From: JAWKHR01 sp041394725
Lineage (GTDB): Bacteria > Acidobacteriota > Vicinamibacteria > Vicinamibacterales > SCN-69-37
Assembly (NCBI GenBank): GCA_041394725.1
Contig: JAWKHR010000019.1
Location: 52,385-116,384, forward strand
Length of the DNA: 64,000 bases
Direction of reading: 5' to 3'
The notes beneath the pieces were generated by a model. It searched no databases. It was not told where the DNA came from and saw nothing but the letters and a program-made list of their open reading frames with translations. Made by a program: the position numbers and the translations under genes. This document shows positions 34,945 to 43,383 of this stretch, in pieces (position 1 is the stretch's first letter; every line of letters starts with the position of its first letter).

Positions 34945-36456
34945 ATGACCGGTCCCGACCTCGCGTCACGCCTCACGCCCGTCCAGCCACCGCAGGTGGC
35001 CGATCCCTCGACGATGGTGATCTTCGGCGCCACGGGGGACCTCGCGAAGCGCAAGCTGCTGCCCGCCCTCTACAACCTCAACGGCGAGAAGCTCCTGCCC
35101 GACCAGTTCGCCGTCGTCGGCGTCGGCCGCCAGGCGATGAGCGCCGACGAGTACCGTGACAAGGTCAGCGGCGATCTCGGCGAGTTCGGGACCCAGGTCG
35201 TGCCCGGCGCGTGCGAGTGGCTGGAGCGCCGGCTGTCCTACGTCCAGGGCCAGATCGACGAGGACGCGCTCTACGAGCAGCTGGCCACGACGCTGGCCGC
35301 CACGGCGAACGTCATGTTCTACCTGGCGACGCCGCCGTCGCTCTTCGGCCCGATCGTGCGCAAGCTCGGGGCGCACGGCCTGCTGGACGAGTCGCGCGGA
35401 TGGCGGCGTGTGGTGGTGGAGAAGCCGTTCGGCCACGACCTCGCGTCCGCGCGCGCGCTCAACCGCCTGCTGGCCGAGGAACTCGACGAGCGGCAGATCT
35501 TCCGCATCGACCACTATCTCGGCAAGGAGACCGTCCAGAACGTGATGGCGTTCCGCTTCGGCAACGGCATCTTCGAGCCGATCTGGAACCGGCGCTACGT
35601 GGACCACGTGCAGATCACCGTCGCCGAGACGGTGGGCGTCGAGCTGCGCGGGTCGTACTACGACAAGACCGGCGCGCTGCGCGACATGATCCAGAACCAC
35701 CTGTTCCAGCTGCTCGCGCTCACCGCGCTCGAGCCGCCGATCTCGTTCGAGGCGGAGGCGGTGCGCGACGAGCGGCTGAAGGTGCTGAACGCGATCCAGG
35801 CCATCCAGCCCGGCGACGTGGACCGGATCGCGGTGCGCGGGCAGTACGCGGCGGGCCGCCTCGGTGATCGCCCGGTGCCCGCCTATCGCGACGAGCCGGA
35901 GGTGGCGACCGGCTCGGAGACCGAGACGTTCGTCGCGCTCGAGGTCCACGTGGACAACTGGCGATGGGCCGGCGTGCCGTTCTACCTGCGGACCGGCAAG
36001 CGCCTCGCGTCGCGGGCGTCGGAGATCGTCGTGCGCTTCAAGAGCGCGCCGTTCTCGCTCTTCCGCGAGACGCCCGTCGAGGTGCTGGACCCGAACGAGC
36101 TGGTGATTCGCGTCCAGCCGAACGAGGGCATCGCGATGCGATTCCAGGCCAAGGTGCCGGGGCCGGACGTCCAGCTCGGCACGGTGCGCATGGACTTCAG
36201 CTACGCCGACTACTTCGGGCTGAAGCCGAACACGGGCTACGAGACGCTGCTCTACGACGTGATGACGGGCGATGCCACCCTGTTCCACCGCGCCGACATC
36301 GTCGAGACCGGCTGGCGGGTCGTGATGCCGATCCTCGAGCACTGGGCCGCGACGCCCGACGGCGTGCACGACTATCCGGCCGGGAGCTGGGGACCGGCGG
36401 CGGCCGATGCGCTCATCCGGCGCGATGGTCGCCGCTGGCACGCGCCCGGGAGCTGA
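34945..36456 (+). CDS. zwf: Glucose-6-phosphate 1-dehydrogenase
   Basis: 503 aa from ATG 34945. N-terminal nucleotide fold VIFGATGDLAKRKLLPALYNL, active-site RIDHYLGKETVQNVMAFRFGN with the catalytic His, and EKPFGHDLASA. Dimer and substrate regions include GALRDMIQNHLFQLLALTA and PFYLRTGKRLASRASEI. It oxidises glucose-6-phosphate to the lactone. Tight spacing to gnd (2 nt) and pgl (2 nt) indicates one transcript covering the oxidative pentose phosphate branch. Confidence 0.96.
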   Translation: MTGPDLASRLTPVQPPQVADPSTMVIFGATGDLAKRKLLPALYNLNGEKLLPDQFAVVGVGRQAMSADEYRDKVSGDLGEFGTQVVPGACEWLERRLSYVQGQIDEDALYEQLATTLAATANVMFYLATPPSLFGPIVRKLGAHGLLDESRGWRRVVVEKPFGHDLASARALNRLLAEELDERQIFRIDHYLGKETVQNVMAFRFGNGIFEPIWNRRYVDHVQITVAETVGVELRGSYYDKTGALRDMIQNHLFQLLALTALEPPISFEAEAVRDERLKVLNAIQAIQPGDVDRIAVRGQYAAGRLGDRPVPAYRDEPEVATGSETETFVALEVHVDNWRWAGVPFYLRTGKRLASRASEIVVRFKSAPFSLFRETPVEVLDPNELVIRVQPNEGIAMRFQAKVPGPDVQLGTVRMDFSYADYFGLKPNTGYETLLYDVMTGDATLFHRADIVETGWRVVMPILEHWAATPDGVHDYPAGSWGPAAADALIRRDGRRWHAPGS

Positions 36457-36458
36457 CC

Positions 36459-38201
36459 ATGCCGACGCACCAGATCACGCGCATCCTGCCCGACCTGCCG
36501 GCCATCGCCCGGGCGGCGGCGCCGGTAGTCGCCGCCGCCCTGGCCGAGGGGCTCGCGTCGCGTGGCCGTGCGTCGATCCTGCTGGCCGGCGGCACGACGC
36601 CGCGCGGACTCTACGAGGAGCTGGCGCGGGCCCACCACGACGACCTGCACTGGGCGGAGGTGGACGTGTACTGGGGTGACGAGCGCCTCGTCCGGTCGGG
36701 CGATCCGTACCGCAACGACCGCATGGCGCGCGAGGCCCTGCTCGACGCCATCGGCGCCGATCCGCCGCGCGAGCACCCGATGCCCGCCGCGCCCGTGGAT
36801 CCCGACCAGGCCGCGCACGCGTACGAGCACGTGCTGCGATCGACGCTCGGTGACGATCACTTCGACGTCGTGCTGCTCGGCGTGGGCGACGATGGTCACA
36901 CGGCGTCGCTGTTCCCGGGGTGCGACGCGCTCGACGACACGCGCCGCTGGGTCCGCGCGACCACGGCGCCGGCCGAGCCGCGCCAGCGGCTCACCTGCAC
37001 GTTCCCCGCGCTGTTTCACGCCCGCGCGATCCACGTGCTCGCGGCGGGCGCCGGCAAGGCGGACGCGCTGCGCCGGATCTGGAGCGGCGAGCCGGTGGCC
37101 ACGTGCCCGGCCGCGGCGCTCCGCCGCGCGCCCGTGCCGGTGACCTGGTGGATGGACACCGCGGCGGCGCCACCCGGCGCCATGACGCCGGGCCAGTCGG
37201 CCGGCGCCTGCCGTCTGGCGCCGGACCGGTCGGCCGGAGGCCTGACGGCTGACCCCGGCGCGATCCTCGGGCTGGCGCGCCGGGCCGCCGGGCGCGGCCG
37301 CGCGGGCCTACCGCAGTTCGGCGCGGCCGAGTGCCGCCAGCATGTCCGCCTCCGATGGCGGGTGCCGCACGTGCCGCGTCGCGAACTCGCCCGCGCCCGG
37401 ATACGCCGTGGCGCTGATGCGCGCGGCCGCCGCGTCGAGATCGTACGCCGTTCGGCGGAGCTCGACGCCCGGGCCGAGCAGCACCCAGTACGCGCCCGCG
37501 TCCTGGAACGGCATGCCGACGCTGCCGGCATTCACCACGCGCGTCGCGCCGACCATCCGATCGAACTGCATGTGCGTGTGCCCGCAGACGACGACCGGTG
37601 TGCCCGGCGCCTCGACGATCGGCCGGAGCCGGTCGGCGTCGGTCAGCCGCGTGAAGATCTCGTTGTCGTCGCGCGGCGTCGCATGACAGAAGCACACGTC
37701 GCCGAGCCCGTCGATCGTCACCGTCGTCGTGGCCGGCCACCCCGCGATCTGAGCGGCGTCCTCGTCGTCGATCTGATCGGCGCACCACTCGAGCGCGGGG
37801 CGCGCCACTTCCGGCACGGCGTCGTTCGTCTCGCCGCGTCGGCGCGCGAGGACCTCGCGATCGCCGTTGCCCATGATGCCCAGCAGGGGCAGGTCGAGGG
37901 CGCGCAGGTACGCGAGCGATTCGCGCGCCATCGGCCCGGGCAATACGTCGCCGCCCATGACCACGAGGTCGGCGCCGGCCCGCCGGACGTCCGCGATCAC
38001 CGCCTCGAGCGCCGGGAGGTTGCCGTGAATGTCGTAGATCGCCGCGACGCGATGGCCGTGGGGCGACGTGGGGGAATTGGAGGACATGGAGGACATGGGG
38101 AAAGCCGGGGCCATGGGGACCGTGGGGGCATGGGGGCCGTGGGGAAACCATACCTCCTGTGGTTCGATCATCAAAAGAAGAGGGATGTGGGCCGCTGCTG
38201 A
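36459..38201 (+). CDS. pgl: 6-phosphogluconolactonase, with an unexplained open 3' extension
   Basis: The recognisable enzyme spans 36459 to ~37170: ILLAGGTTPRGLYEELA, VDVYWGDERLV, SGDPYRNDRM, VLLGVGDDGHTASLFPG and a family-typical end PVTWWMDTAAA. It hydrolyses 6-phosphogluconolactone and completes the gnd-zwf-pgl operon. No stop follows; the same frame stays open to TGA 38199-38201 through ~1 kb that is antisense to a clear metallophosphoesterase gene and has no conservation. I infer a lost stop or an indel near 37170, so the true protein is probably ~240 aa. The end given is the literal frame end. Confidence 0.75.
   Translation: MPTHQITRILPDLPAIARAAAPVVAAALAEGLASRGRASILLAGGTTPRGLYEELARAHHDDLHWAEVDVYWGDERLVRSGDPYRNDRMAREALLDAIGADPPREHPMPAAPVDPDQAAHAYEHVLRSTLGDDHFDVVLLGVGDDGHTASLFPGCDALDDTRRWVRATTAPAEPRQRLTCTFPALFHARAIHVLAAGAGKADALRRIWSGEPVATCPAAALRRAPVPVTWWMDTAAAPPGAMTPGQSAGACRLAPDRSAGGLTADPGAILGLARRAAGRGRAGLPQFGAAECRQHVRLRWRVPHVPRRELARARIRRGADARGRRVEIVRRSAELDARAEQHPVRARVLERHADAAGIHHARRADHPIELHVRVPADDDRCARRLDDRPEPVGVGQPREDLVVVARRRMTEAHVAEPVDRHRRRGRPPRDLSGVLVVDLIGAPLERGARHFRHGVVRLAASAREDLAIAVAHDAQQGQVEGAQVRERFARHRPGQYVAAHDHEVGAGPPDVRDHRLERREVAVNVVDRRDAMAVGRRGGIGGHGGHGESRGHGDRGGMGAVGKPYLLWFDHQKKRDVGRC
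37308..38171 (-). CDS. Metallophosphoesterase (YfcE/diadenosine-type phosphodiesterase family)
   Basis: Calcineurin-like phosphoesterase: AAIYDIHGNLPALEAVI (DxH), VVMGGDVLPGP (GD), GIMGNGDREVL (GNxD), FCHATP and VVCGHTHMQFDR (GHTH), giving the full two-metal site. The substrate is unknown; small family members act on nucleotides or phosphodiesters. The start is uncertain: ATG 38171 gives 287 aa, and the first ~40 residues come from a C-rich repeat (38060-38151 on the plus strand) read as Pro/Met/Ser-rich peptide. ATG 38114 is an alternative. The whole gene lies antisense to the open pgl extension. Confidence 0.88.
   Translation of the reverse strand: MIEPQEVWFPHGPHAPTVPMAPAFPMSSMSSNSPTSPHGHRVAAIYDIHGNLPALEAVIADVRRAGADLVVMGGDVLPGPMARESLAYLRALDLPLLGIMGNGDREVLARRRGETNDAVPEVARPALEWCADQIDDEDAAQIAGWPATTTVTIDGLGDVCFCHATPRDDNEIFTRLTDADRLRPIVEAPGTPVVVCGHTHMQFDRMVGATRVVNAGSVGMPFQDAGAYWVLLGPGVELRRTAYDLDAAAARISATAYPGAGEFATRHVRHPPSEADMLAALGRAELR
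38060..38151. repeat. G-rich tract (copy 5), C-rich on the minus strand
   Basis: Plus-strand G-rich copy of the dispersed family (GGGGAAAGCCGGGGCCATGGGG and similar units). Relative to the metallophosphoesterase gene on the minus strand it is C-rich and sits at the 5' end, probably inside the translated N-terminus. Confidence 0.75.
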
Positions 38202-38335
38202 CTGGCACACTGGTCCGTCTCCTCCCCGCGACCTGGAAGGCGCGACACGGATCCGTGCAGGCGCCGCGGACAGTCCACACGGTGCGCTCGGTCGGCGTTC
38301 ACGGCCGATCCGTCGAGCCCGCCCCCGAAAGAACC

Positions 38336-38430
38336 CAGCTCTCCCCACGTCTCCCGTCGCCCCACGTTCCCCACGGCCCGCCGGGCTCTCCCCACGTTCC
38401 CCACGGCCTCCACCGTCCCCATCCGCTCCA
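38336..38430 (+). repeat. C-rich CCCCACGT tract (copy 6)
   Basis: Begins with GCTCTCCCCACGT and includes CGCCCCACGTTCCCC and CCCGCCGGGCTCTCCCC, nearly matching 8697-8760 and 60386-60445. It lies in the ~290-nt divergent gap between the metallophosphoesterase and the fusion gene and ends 16 nt before TAACGT. Confidence 0.8.
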
Positions 38431-38445
38431 TGACCCTGCGGGTGC

Positions 38446-38457
38446 TAACGTGTCTGC
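38446..38457 (+). promoter_or_regulatory. Putative leaderless promoter (TAACGT) of the kinase-aminotransferase fusion
   Basis: TAACGT at 38446-38451 is 6 nt before ATG 38458. It is placed behind the C-rich tract in the same way as the glutaminyl cyclase site. Confidence 0.4.
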
Positions 38458-40791
38458 ATGTCCGGGATCTCCGCCGCCACGCCGCCGGAGCGTCTGGCCG
38501 GCCTGCTGGCGCCCTTCGGCGTGTCGGGCCGGCTGGAACGTCTCGGTGGTACCGGCGAGACGTATCGCATCGTCACCGACGCGCGGGAGGACTATGTCCT
38601 CAAGGTGTTCGACGACTCCACGCCGCCCGGCCTGCTGGACGCGCAGGACTCGCTCGCCGCGGGTGTCGATGCCTTCGCGCACCCCGTGCAGGCGCCTCGA
38701 TGCCTCCGGACCGCCGACGGCGCCGTCGAGGTGGCGGTGTCGGCGGCCGACGGACGTGGGCACGACGGCCGTAACCGTCGCGTGCGTGTGTACACGTTCG
38801 TGCCGGGCACGCCATGGCGGGAGGCCGGGCCGGCAGGGCCGTCACGCCTGCGCAAGCTCGGGTGGCTGATCGGCCGCCTGGGCCAGCTGGCGCGGCGGTC
38901 GTCCGCGATCCCGGATGTGGCGCGTCGCACGCACGACTGGGATCTCACCGCGGCCGCGCAACATCGCCGGCGCGTGCCGTTCGTGCCGGAGGCTCGACGG
39001 CGCGCGATCCTCGACCGCGCGTTCATGGCGCACGCGGCCGTGCTGCCGCAGCTGGCTTCCATGCCGCACGGGTTCATCCACGGGGACGTCAACGACGAGA
39101 ACGTGCTCGTCGAGGGACACGACATCGTCGGGCTGATCGATTTCGGCGACGCGCTCGCCAACCCGATCGTCTGCGACCTGGCCATCGGCCTGGCCTACGC
39201 GATGCTGGGTGCGTCCGATCCGCTCCAGACCGGCGCCGAGGTCGTGGCGGGGTACGCCGGCGAGCGTCCGCTGTCGGTGGACGAGGCGCGCGTGCTCCTG
39301 CCGCTCGTGCGCGGCCGGCTGGCCGTCACGGTCGCGATGGCGGCCGAGCGGCGGACGATCGCACCGGATCACCCGACCTGGTTCGTCACCGAACCGGCCG
39401 CGTGGCGCCTGCTCGAACGGCTCGACGAGGTCGAACCCGCCCGCGCGGGTACGCGGCTGGCGGCACCCGCCGGTGTCGATCCGTTCCCGGAACGTCGATG
39501 GACGACGGCCGATCTGCGCGCGCGGCGGGATGCGCACGTGAGCCGCGCGCTGTCGGTGTCCTATGTCGAACCGCTCTGCATCGTCCGCGGCAACGCGCAG
39601 TACCTCATCGGACACGAGGGGCGTCCGTATCTCGATCTGGTGAACAACGTCTGCCACGTCGGCCACGGACATCCGCGCGTCGTCGAGGCGGGGCAGCGAC
39701 AGATGGCGGTGCTCAACACGAACACCCGGTACCTGTCGGCGCTGCTGCCCGCGTACGCGGAGCGGCTCGCGGCGACGCTGCCCGACGGGCTGGACGTCTG
39801 CTTCTTCGTCAACTCCGGGAGCGAGGCGAACGAGCTCGCGCTGCGGCTGGCCGCCGCGCACACGGGCCGGCAGGACGTCATCGTCGGCGACGCGGCGTAC
39901 CACGGCAACACGCCGAGGCTCATCGCGCTCAGCGCGTACAAGTTCCTGGGACCGGGTGGATCGGGCCGCCCCGAGCCGTGGGTGCACCTGGCGCCGACGC
40001 CCGATGCCTATCGCGGGCCGCGGCGCGGCTGGTCGCGCGACACCGGCGTGGGCTACGGCGACGATGTGGGTGCGGTGGCGCGGGCTTGTGCCAATGCCGG
40101 TACGCCGGTGGGCGCGTTCCTCACCGAGTCCCTGCCGTCGTGTGGCGGCCAGATCGTGCCGCCACCCGGGTACCTCGAGACCGCGTTCCGGCACGTCCGC
40201 GCCGCCGGCGGCGTCTGCATCGTGGACGAGGTCCAGACGGGGTTCGGCCGTGTCGGTCCCTCGTTCTGGGGATTCGCGCTGCAGGACGTGGTGCCGGACA
40301 TCGTCGTGCTGGGCAAGCCGATCGGCAACGGCCATCCCATCGGCGCGGTGGTCACGACCCGCGCGATCGCCGCGTCGTTCGAGAACGGCATGGAGTTCTT
40401 CTCGTCGTTCGGCGGGAATCCCGTCTCGTGCGCGATGGGGCTGGCGGTGCTGGACGTCGTGCGTGACGAGGCGCTGCCCGAACGCGCCCGCGATGTCGGC
40501 ACGCGGCTGCTGGATGGGTTGCGTGCGCTGATGGACGCCCATCCGCTCGTCGGCGACGTCAGAGGAGAGGGTCTGTTCATCGGCGTGGAACTGGTACGCG
40601 ACCGATCGACGCTCGAGCCGGCCGGCGACGAGGCCGGACGCCTCGTCAACCGGCTGCGGGCCAGGGGACTGCTGCTCAGCACCGACGGCCCGCATCACAA
40701 CGTGATCAAGATCAAGCCCCCGATGGTGCTGACGCCGGACGACGCGGATCTCGTCGTCCGGGTGATGGAGGAGGAGTTGACGGCATCGTGA
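38458..40791 (+). CDS. Bifunctional APH-type phosphotransferase / class III PLP-dependent aminotransferase fusion
   Basis: 777 aa with two complete domains. Residues ~1-335: an aminoglycoside-phosphotransferase-like kinase, with YVLKVFDD (Lys), the Brenner-type catalytic loop HGFIHGDVNDENVLVEGHD and metal-binding LIDFGDA. Residues ~350-777: a class III aminotransferase, with NNVCHVGHGHP, FFVNSGSEANELALRLA, CIVDEVQTGFGRVG and VLGKPIGNGHPIGAV (PLP-lysine). This pairing joins a hydroxylysine/ethanolamine-kinase-like domain to an ethanolamine-phosphate phospho-lyase-like domain. It therefore likely phosphorylates an amino alcohol and eliminates the phosphate (inference from families). The start of the next gene overlaps its stop. 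Confidence 0.88.
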   Translation: MSGISAATPPERLAGLLAPFGVSGRLERLGGTGETYRIVTDAREDYVLKVFDDSTPPGLLDAQDSLAAGVDAFAHPVQAPRCLRTADGAVEVAVSAADGRGHDGRNRRVRVYTFVPGTPWREAGPAGPSRLRKLGWLIGRLGQLARRSSAIPDVARRTHDWDLTAAAQHRRRVPFVPEARRRAILDRAFMAHAAVLPQLASMPHGFIHGDVNDENVLVEGHDIVGLIDFGDALANPIVCDLAIGLAYAMLGASDPLQTGAEVVAGYAGERPLSVDEARVLLPLVRGRLAVTVAMAAERRTIAPDHPTWFVTEPAAWRLLERLDEVEPARAGTRLAAPAGVDPFPERRWTTADLRARRDAHVSRALSVSYVEPLCIVRGNAQYLIGHEGRPYLDLVNNVCHVGHGHPRVVEAGQRQMAVLNTNTRYLSALLPAYAERLAATLPDGLDVCFFVNSGSEANELALRLAAAHTGRQDVIVGDAAYHGNTPRLIALSAYKFLGPGGSGRPEPWVHLAPTPDAYRGPRRGWSRDTGVGYGDDVGAVARACANAGTPVGAFLTESLPSCGGQIVPPPGYLETAFRHVRAAGGVCIVDEVQTGFGRVGPSFWGFALQDVVPDIVVLGKPIGNGHPIGAVVTTRAIAASFENGMEFFSSFGGNPVSCAMGLAVLDVVRDEALPERARDVGTRLLDGLRALMDAHPLVGDVRGEGLFIGVELVRDRSTLEPAGDEAGRLVNRLRARGLLLSTDGPHHNVIKIKPPMVLTPDDADLVVRVMEEELTAS

Positions 40792-41207
40792 CGTGGCAGA
40801 GGACGACGACACGGGAGACGCCCGGCGCGGTGGCGTCTCGTGTCCCGGCCTGGTCCGGCCCGCACGGGCCGACGGCGCTCGCGCTGAAGCGCGGCGATCC
40901 GTCGGTGCCCCTGCTCGACCGCGTGAAGCGCGAGTCGCCCGCCCAGGGCGATCGCGAGGGGGCCACACCGCGCATCCGGTGCCCGGCCTGCGAGTGGGTG
41001 CCCGCGGGTGACAGCCGCTGGATGTGCGTGAGTCACGGCGCGCCGGAGTTCTTCGACCACGGTTGCGGCACCGCGTGGCACACCTTCGACACGCGGGGCC
41101 GATGTCCGGGATGTGGCCACATCTGGCAGTGGACCGCCTGTCTTCAGTGTGGCACCTGGTCGCCCCACGAGGACTGGTACGAGTCCGGGGACGACGCGGG
41201 CGACTGA
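40788..41207 (+). CDS. Small zinc-ribbon protein
   Basis: 139 aa, GTG start overlapping the aminotransferase stop (GTGA). The N-terminal ~60 residues are disordered. Residues ~64-135 contain at least four Cys/His clusters: CPAC, CVSHG, HGCGTAWHTFDTRGRCPGCG and WTACLQCGTWSPHEDWY, predicting two zinc ribbons. Small proteins with the same WHTFDTxGxCPxC and WSPHxDWY pattern exist as uncharacterised proteins. Coupled translation suggests a role tied to the fusion enzyme, but nothing else supports this. Confidence 0.65.
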   Translation: MTWQRTTTRETPGAVASRVPAWSGPHGPTALALKRGDPSVPLLDRVKRESPAQGDREGATPRIRCPACEWVPAGDSRWMCVSHGAPEFFDHGCGTAWHTFDTRGRCPGCGHIWQWTACLQCGTWSPHEDWYESGDDAGD

Positions 41208-41261
41208 GGCTCGTTCGAGCATCACGCCGGGCGCGTAGAATCCGCGATGGAGGAATCGACC

Positions 41262-42305
41262 ATGGATCTGAGGGGATGGCGTCGAGCCGGTGTGGGCGCG
41301 ACCGCCGCGCTGGCGGCGGCCGTGACGCTGGCCTGGCCGGCGCGCGCGGAAATCCGGCCGGGGCCCGAGGCGGTCCGGCCGGCACGCGTGGAGGTTCGCC
41401 AGGGGGCGACCGAGTACGGACCCGCGAAGGGGACGCTCGTCATCGTCGGGGGCGGTTCCACGGCCGGGACCGGCATCGTCGAGCGGTTCATCGAGCTGGG
41501 CGGCGGTGCGGAGCAGGGACGGTTCGTCATCGTGCCGACGGCCGGTGGCAACCGCGACCGGAGCGGCGCGCTCATCGAGTACCAGGCTGACGAGGTGCTG
41601 CGCAGCTGGCGCGCCGAGGGGCTCGCGCACGTCACGATGCTGCACACGGCCGACCCGAAGGTGGCCGACACCGAGGCGTTCGTGAAGGACCTGCGCGAGG
41701 CGACGGCCGTGTGGTTCATCGGGGGCCGCCAGTGGAACCTCGTGGACTCCTACGCGGGCACGCTCACCGAGCGCGAGTTCCACGCGGTGCTCGCGCGCGG
41801 CGGCGTCATCGGCGGCAGCTCGGCCGGGGCGACCATCCAGGGGCACTACCTGGTGCGCGGCGACACCTCCGGGCCGAACGTGATGATGACCGAGGAGCCG
41901 AATCACCAGGAGGGCTTCGATTTCCTGCGCCGATCCGCGATCGACCAGCACATCAACACCAGGAACCGCTGGGACGACCTCATCCCCGTCATCCGGAAGT
42001 ACCCGGACCTGCTCGGCATCGGCCTGTCGGAGGGCACGGCGATCGTCGTCACCGGCGACACGTTCGAGGTGATCGGCAAGTGGAAGGTCGCCGTGCACGA
42101 CAACGAGCGGGTGTATCAGCCGTGGGAGAAGCCGTACTTCGTGCTGTCGCCGGGCGACGTCTACGACATGAAGGCGCGTCGCGTGGTGCGCTACGGCGAC
42201 GGCACGGGGCGCGCGGGCCGGGGTGGTCGAGGCGGGCGTGGTGGTGGCGCTGGCCTGGATGGTGGTGACGGCCGGGATCGCGGCCGCGGAGGCGGTGCGT
42301 TCTGA
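41262..42305 (+). CDS. Cyanophycinase-like peptidase S51 family protein, exported
   Basis: 347 aa from ATG 41262 (GGAGG 8 nt upstream; TAGAAT at 41236 is a plausible -10). Signal peptide up to ARA. S51 fold: GTLVIVGGGSTAGTGIVERF, VIVPTAGG, VWFIGGRQWNLVDSY, the nucleophile Ser in VIGGSSAGATIQGHYL, and IDQHINTRNRW. Cyanophycinases hydrolyse cyanophycin or beta-Asp-Arg dipeptides. A periplasmic location here suggests use of external polymer. The tail (~residues 315-347) is a Gly/Arg-rich repeat, with no known counterpart in the family that I can recall. Confidence 0.87.
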   Translation: MDLRGWRRAGVGATAALAAAVTLAWPARAEIRPGPEAVRPARVEVRQGATEYGPAKGTLVIVGGGSTAGTGIVERFIELGGGAEQGRFVIVPTAGGNRDRSGALIEYQADEVLRSWRAEGLAHVTMLHTADPKVADTEAFVKDLREATAVWFIGGRQWNLVDSYAGTLTEREFHAVLARGGVIGGSSAGATIQGHYLVRGDTSGPNVMMTEEPNHQEGFDFLRRSAIDQHINTRNRWDDLIPVIRKYPDLLGIGLSEGTAIVVTGDTFEVIGKWKVAVHDNERVYQPWEKPYFVLSPGDVYDMKARRVVRYGDGTGRAGRGGRGGRGGGAGLDGGDGRDRGRGGGAF

Positions 42306-42382
42306 GCGGGTCGCTCGCGCCGTCGTCGCGGACGTACTGGAGCGCGGCCGGCTGCCTGACGCTGCTGGCCGGCGCATTCATC

Positions 42383-42604
42383 GTGCCGCGCTGGTTTGCG
42401 GGACCGGCCGGTGGGCTCGAGGACGCGGCCGGGGCGGCGATCGCGTTCGTGCTGCTGGGCGGCGTGGGCGCGCTGCTGTCGCTGTTCCTGGTCGTCCGCA
42501 CGCTGGTCGGCTTCGCGCGGCTGTCCTGGCCCGCGCGCGTCGCCGGGACGCTGCCCGCGGGGTTCGCCGGCTGGCTCGCCTGGTACGTGTGGCGGGCCCT
42601 GTGA
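42383..42604 (+). CDS. Small hypothetical membrane protein
   Basis: 73 aa from GTG 42383 with two hydrophobic helices (AAGAAIAFVLLGGVGALLSLFLVVRTLVG and AGTLPAGFAGWLAWYVW). The frame is open upstream to about 42302 and encodes another hydrophobic stretch (AAGCLTLLAGAFIVPRW), so the true start may be earlier. Its stop overlaps the GTG of the DUF2071 gene, which supports expression. Confidence 0.5.
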   Translation: MPRWFAGPAGGLEDAAGAAIAFVLLGGVGALLSLFLVVRTLVGFARLSWPARVAGTLPAGFAGWLAWYVWRAL

Positions 42605-43371
42605 CGACGAGCGTGGATGCCGCGCCGCCGCGCGCCGGCGCCGCCGCGGCGGCCTTCCTCACGGCGCGCTGGCGGCACCTCGTGCTGCTGAACTACGTCG
42701 TCCCTCCCGACCTGCTGCGACCCTTCGTGCCGCGCGGCACGATGCTGGACGCATTCGACGGGCGGACCTACGTGAGCCTGGTCGGCTTTCGTTTCGAGGA
42801 CACGCGACTCAAGGGCGTGGCGATCCCGTGGCACCGGGCATTCGAGGAGGTCAACCTGCGCTTCTATGTCCGGCGTGAGATGTCCGACGGCGAGGTGCGT
42901 CGGGCGGTCGTGTTCCTGCGCGAGCTGGTGCCGCGGGTGGCGATCGCCTGGGTGGCGCGGTGGCGGTATCACGAGCCGTATCTGGCCGTGCCGATGAGCC
43001 ATCGCGACGAGCTGGATGACGCGCGGGGCGGGCGGGTGGAGTACGCGTGGCGCCACGCGGACCGCCGGTTCGCGATCGCGGCCCAGGTGGCTGGCCCGCC
43101 GTCACTCGCGACGGCCGGCTCCGAGGCGGAGTTCATCACCGAGCACTACTGGGGCTACACGCGCCAGCGCGACGGTGGCACCGTCGAGTACCGCGTCGAG
43201 CATCCGTCCTGGCGGTTGTGGCGTGCCTCGGCCGGCGCGGCCACGTTCACCGGATCGGCGGAGGCGCTCTACGGTGAGGCGTTCGGGGCGGTCCTGCGCG
43301 AGCCGCCCGCGTCGGCGTTCGTCGCCGATGGATCCGACGTCATCGTGCGGGCGCCGGTCCGGCTGGCGTGA
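42601..43371 (+). CDS. YqjF family protein (DUF2071)
   Basis: 256 aa from GTG 42601, overlapping the previous stop. Family pattern: LTARWRHLVLLNYVVPPDLLRPFVPRG, DGRTYVSLVGFRFEDTRLKGV, EVNLRFYVRRE and a C-terminal TEHYWGYTRQRDGGTVEYRVEHP. DUF2071 proteins form a beta-rich fold related to acetoacetate decarboxylase-like proteins. The activity is unknown. The gene upstream is probably co-transcribed. Confidence 0.85.
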   Translation: MTTSVDAAPPRAGAAAAAFLTARWRHLVLLNYVVPPDLLRPFVPRGTMLDAFDGRTYVSLVGFRFEDTRLKGVAIPWHRAFEEVNLRFYVRREMSDGEVRRAVVFLRELVPRVAIAWVARWRYHEPYLAVPMSHRDELDDARGGRVEYAWRHADRRFAIAAQVAGPPSLATAGSEAEFITEHYWGYTRQRDGGTVEYRVEHPSWRLWRASAGAATFTGSAEALYGEAFGAVLREPPASAFVADGSDVIVRAPVRLA

Positions 43372-43383
43372 GCGAGCCGGGGC

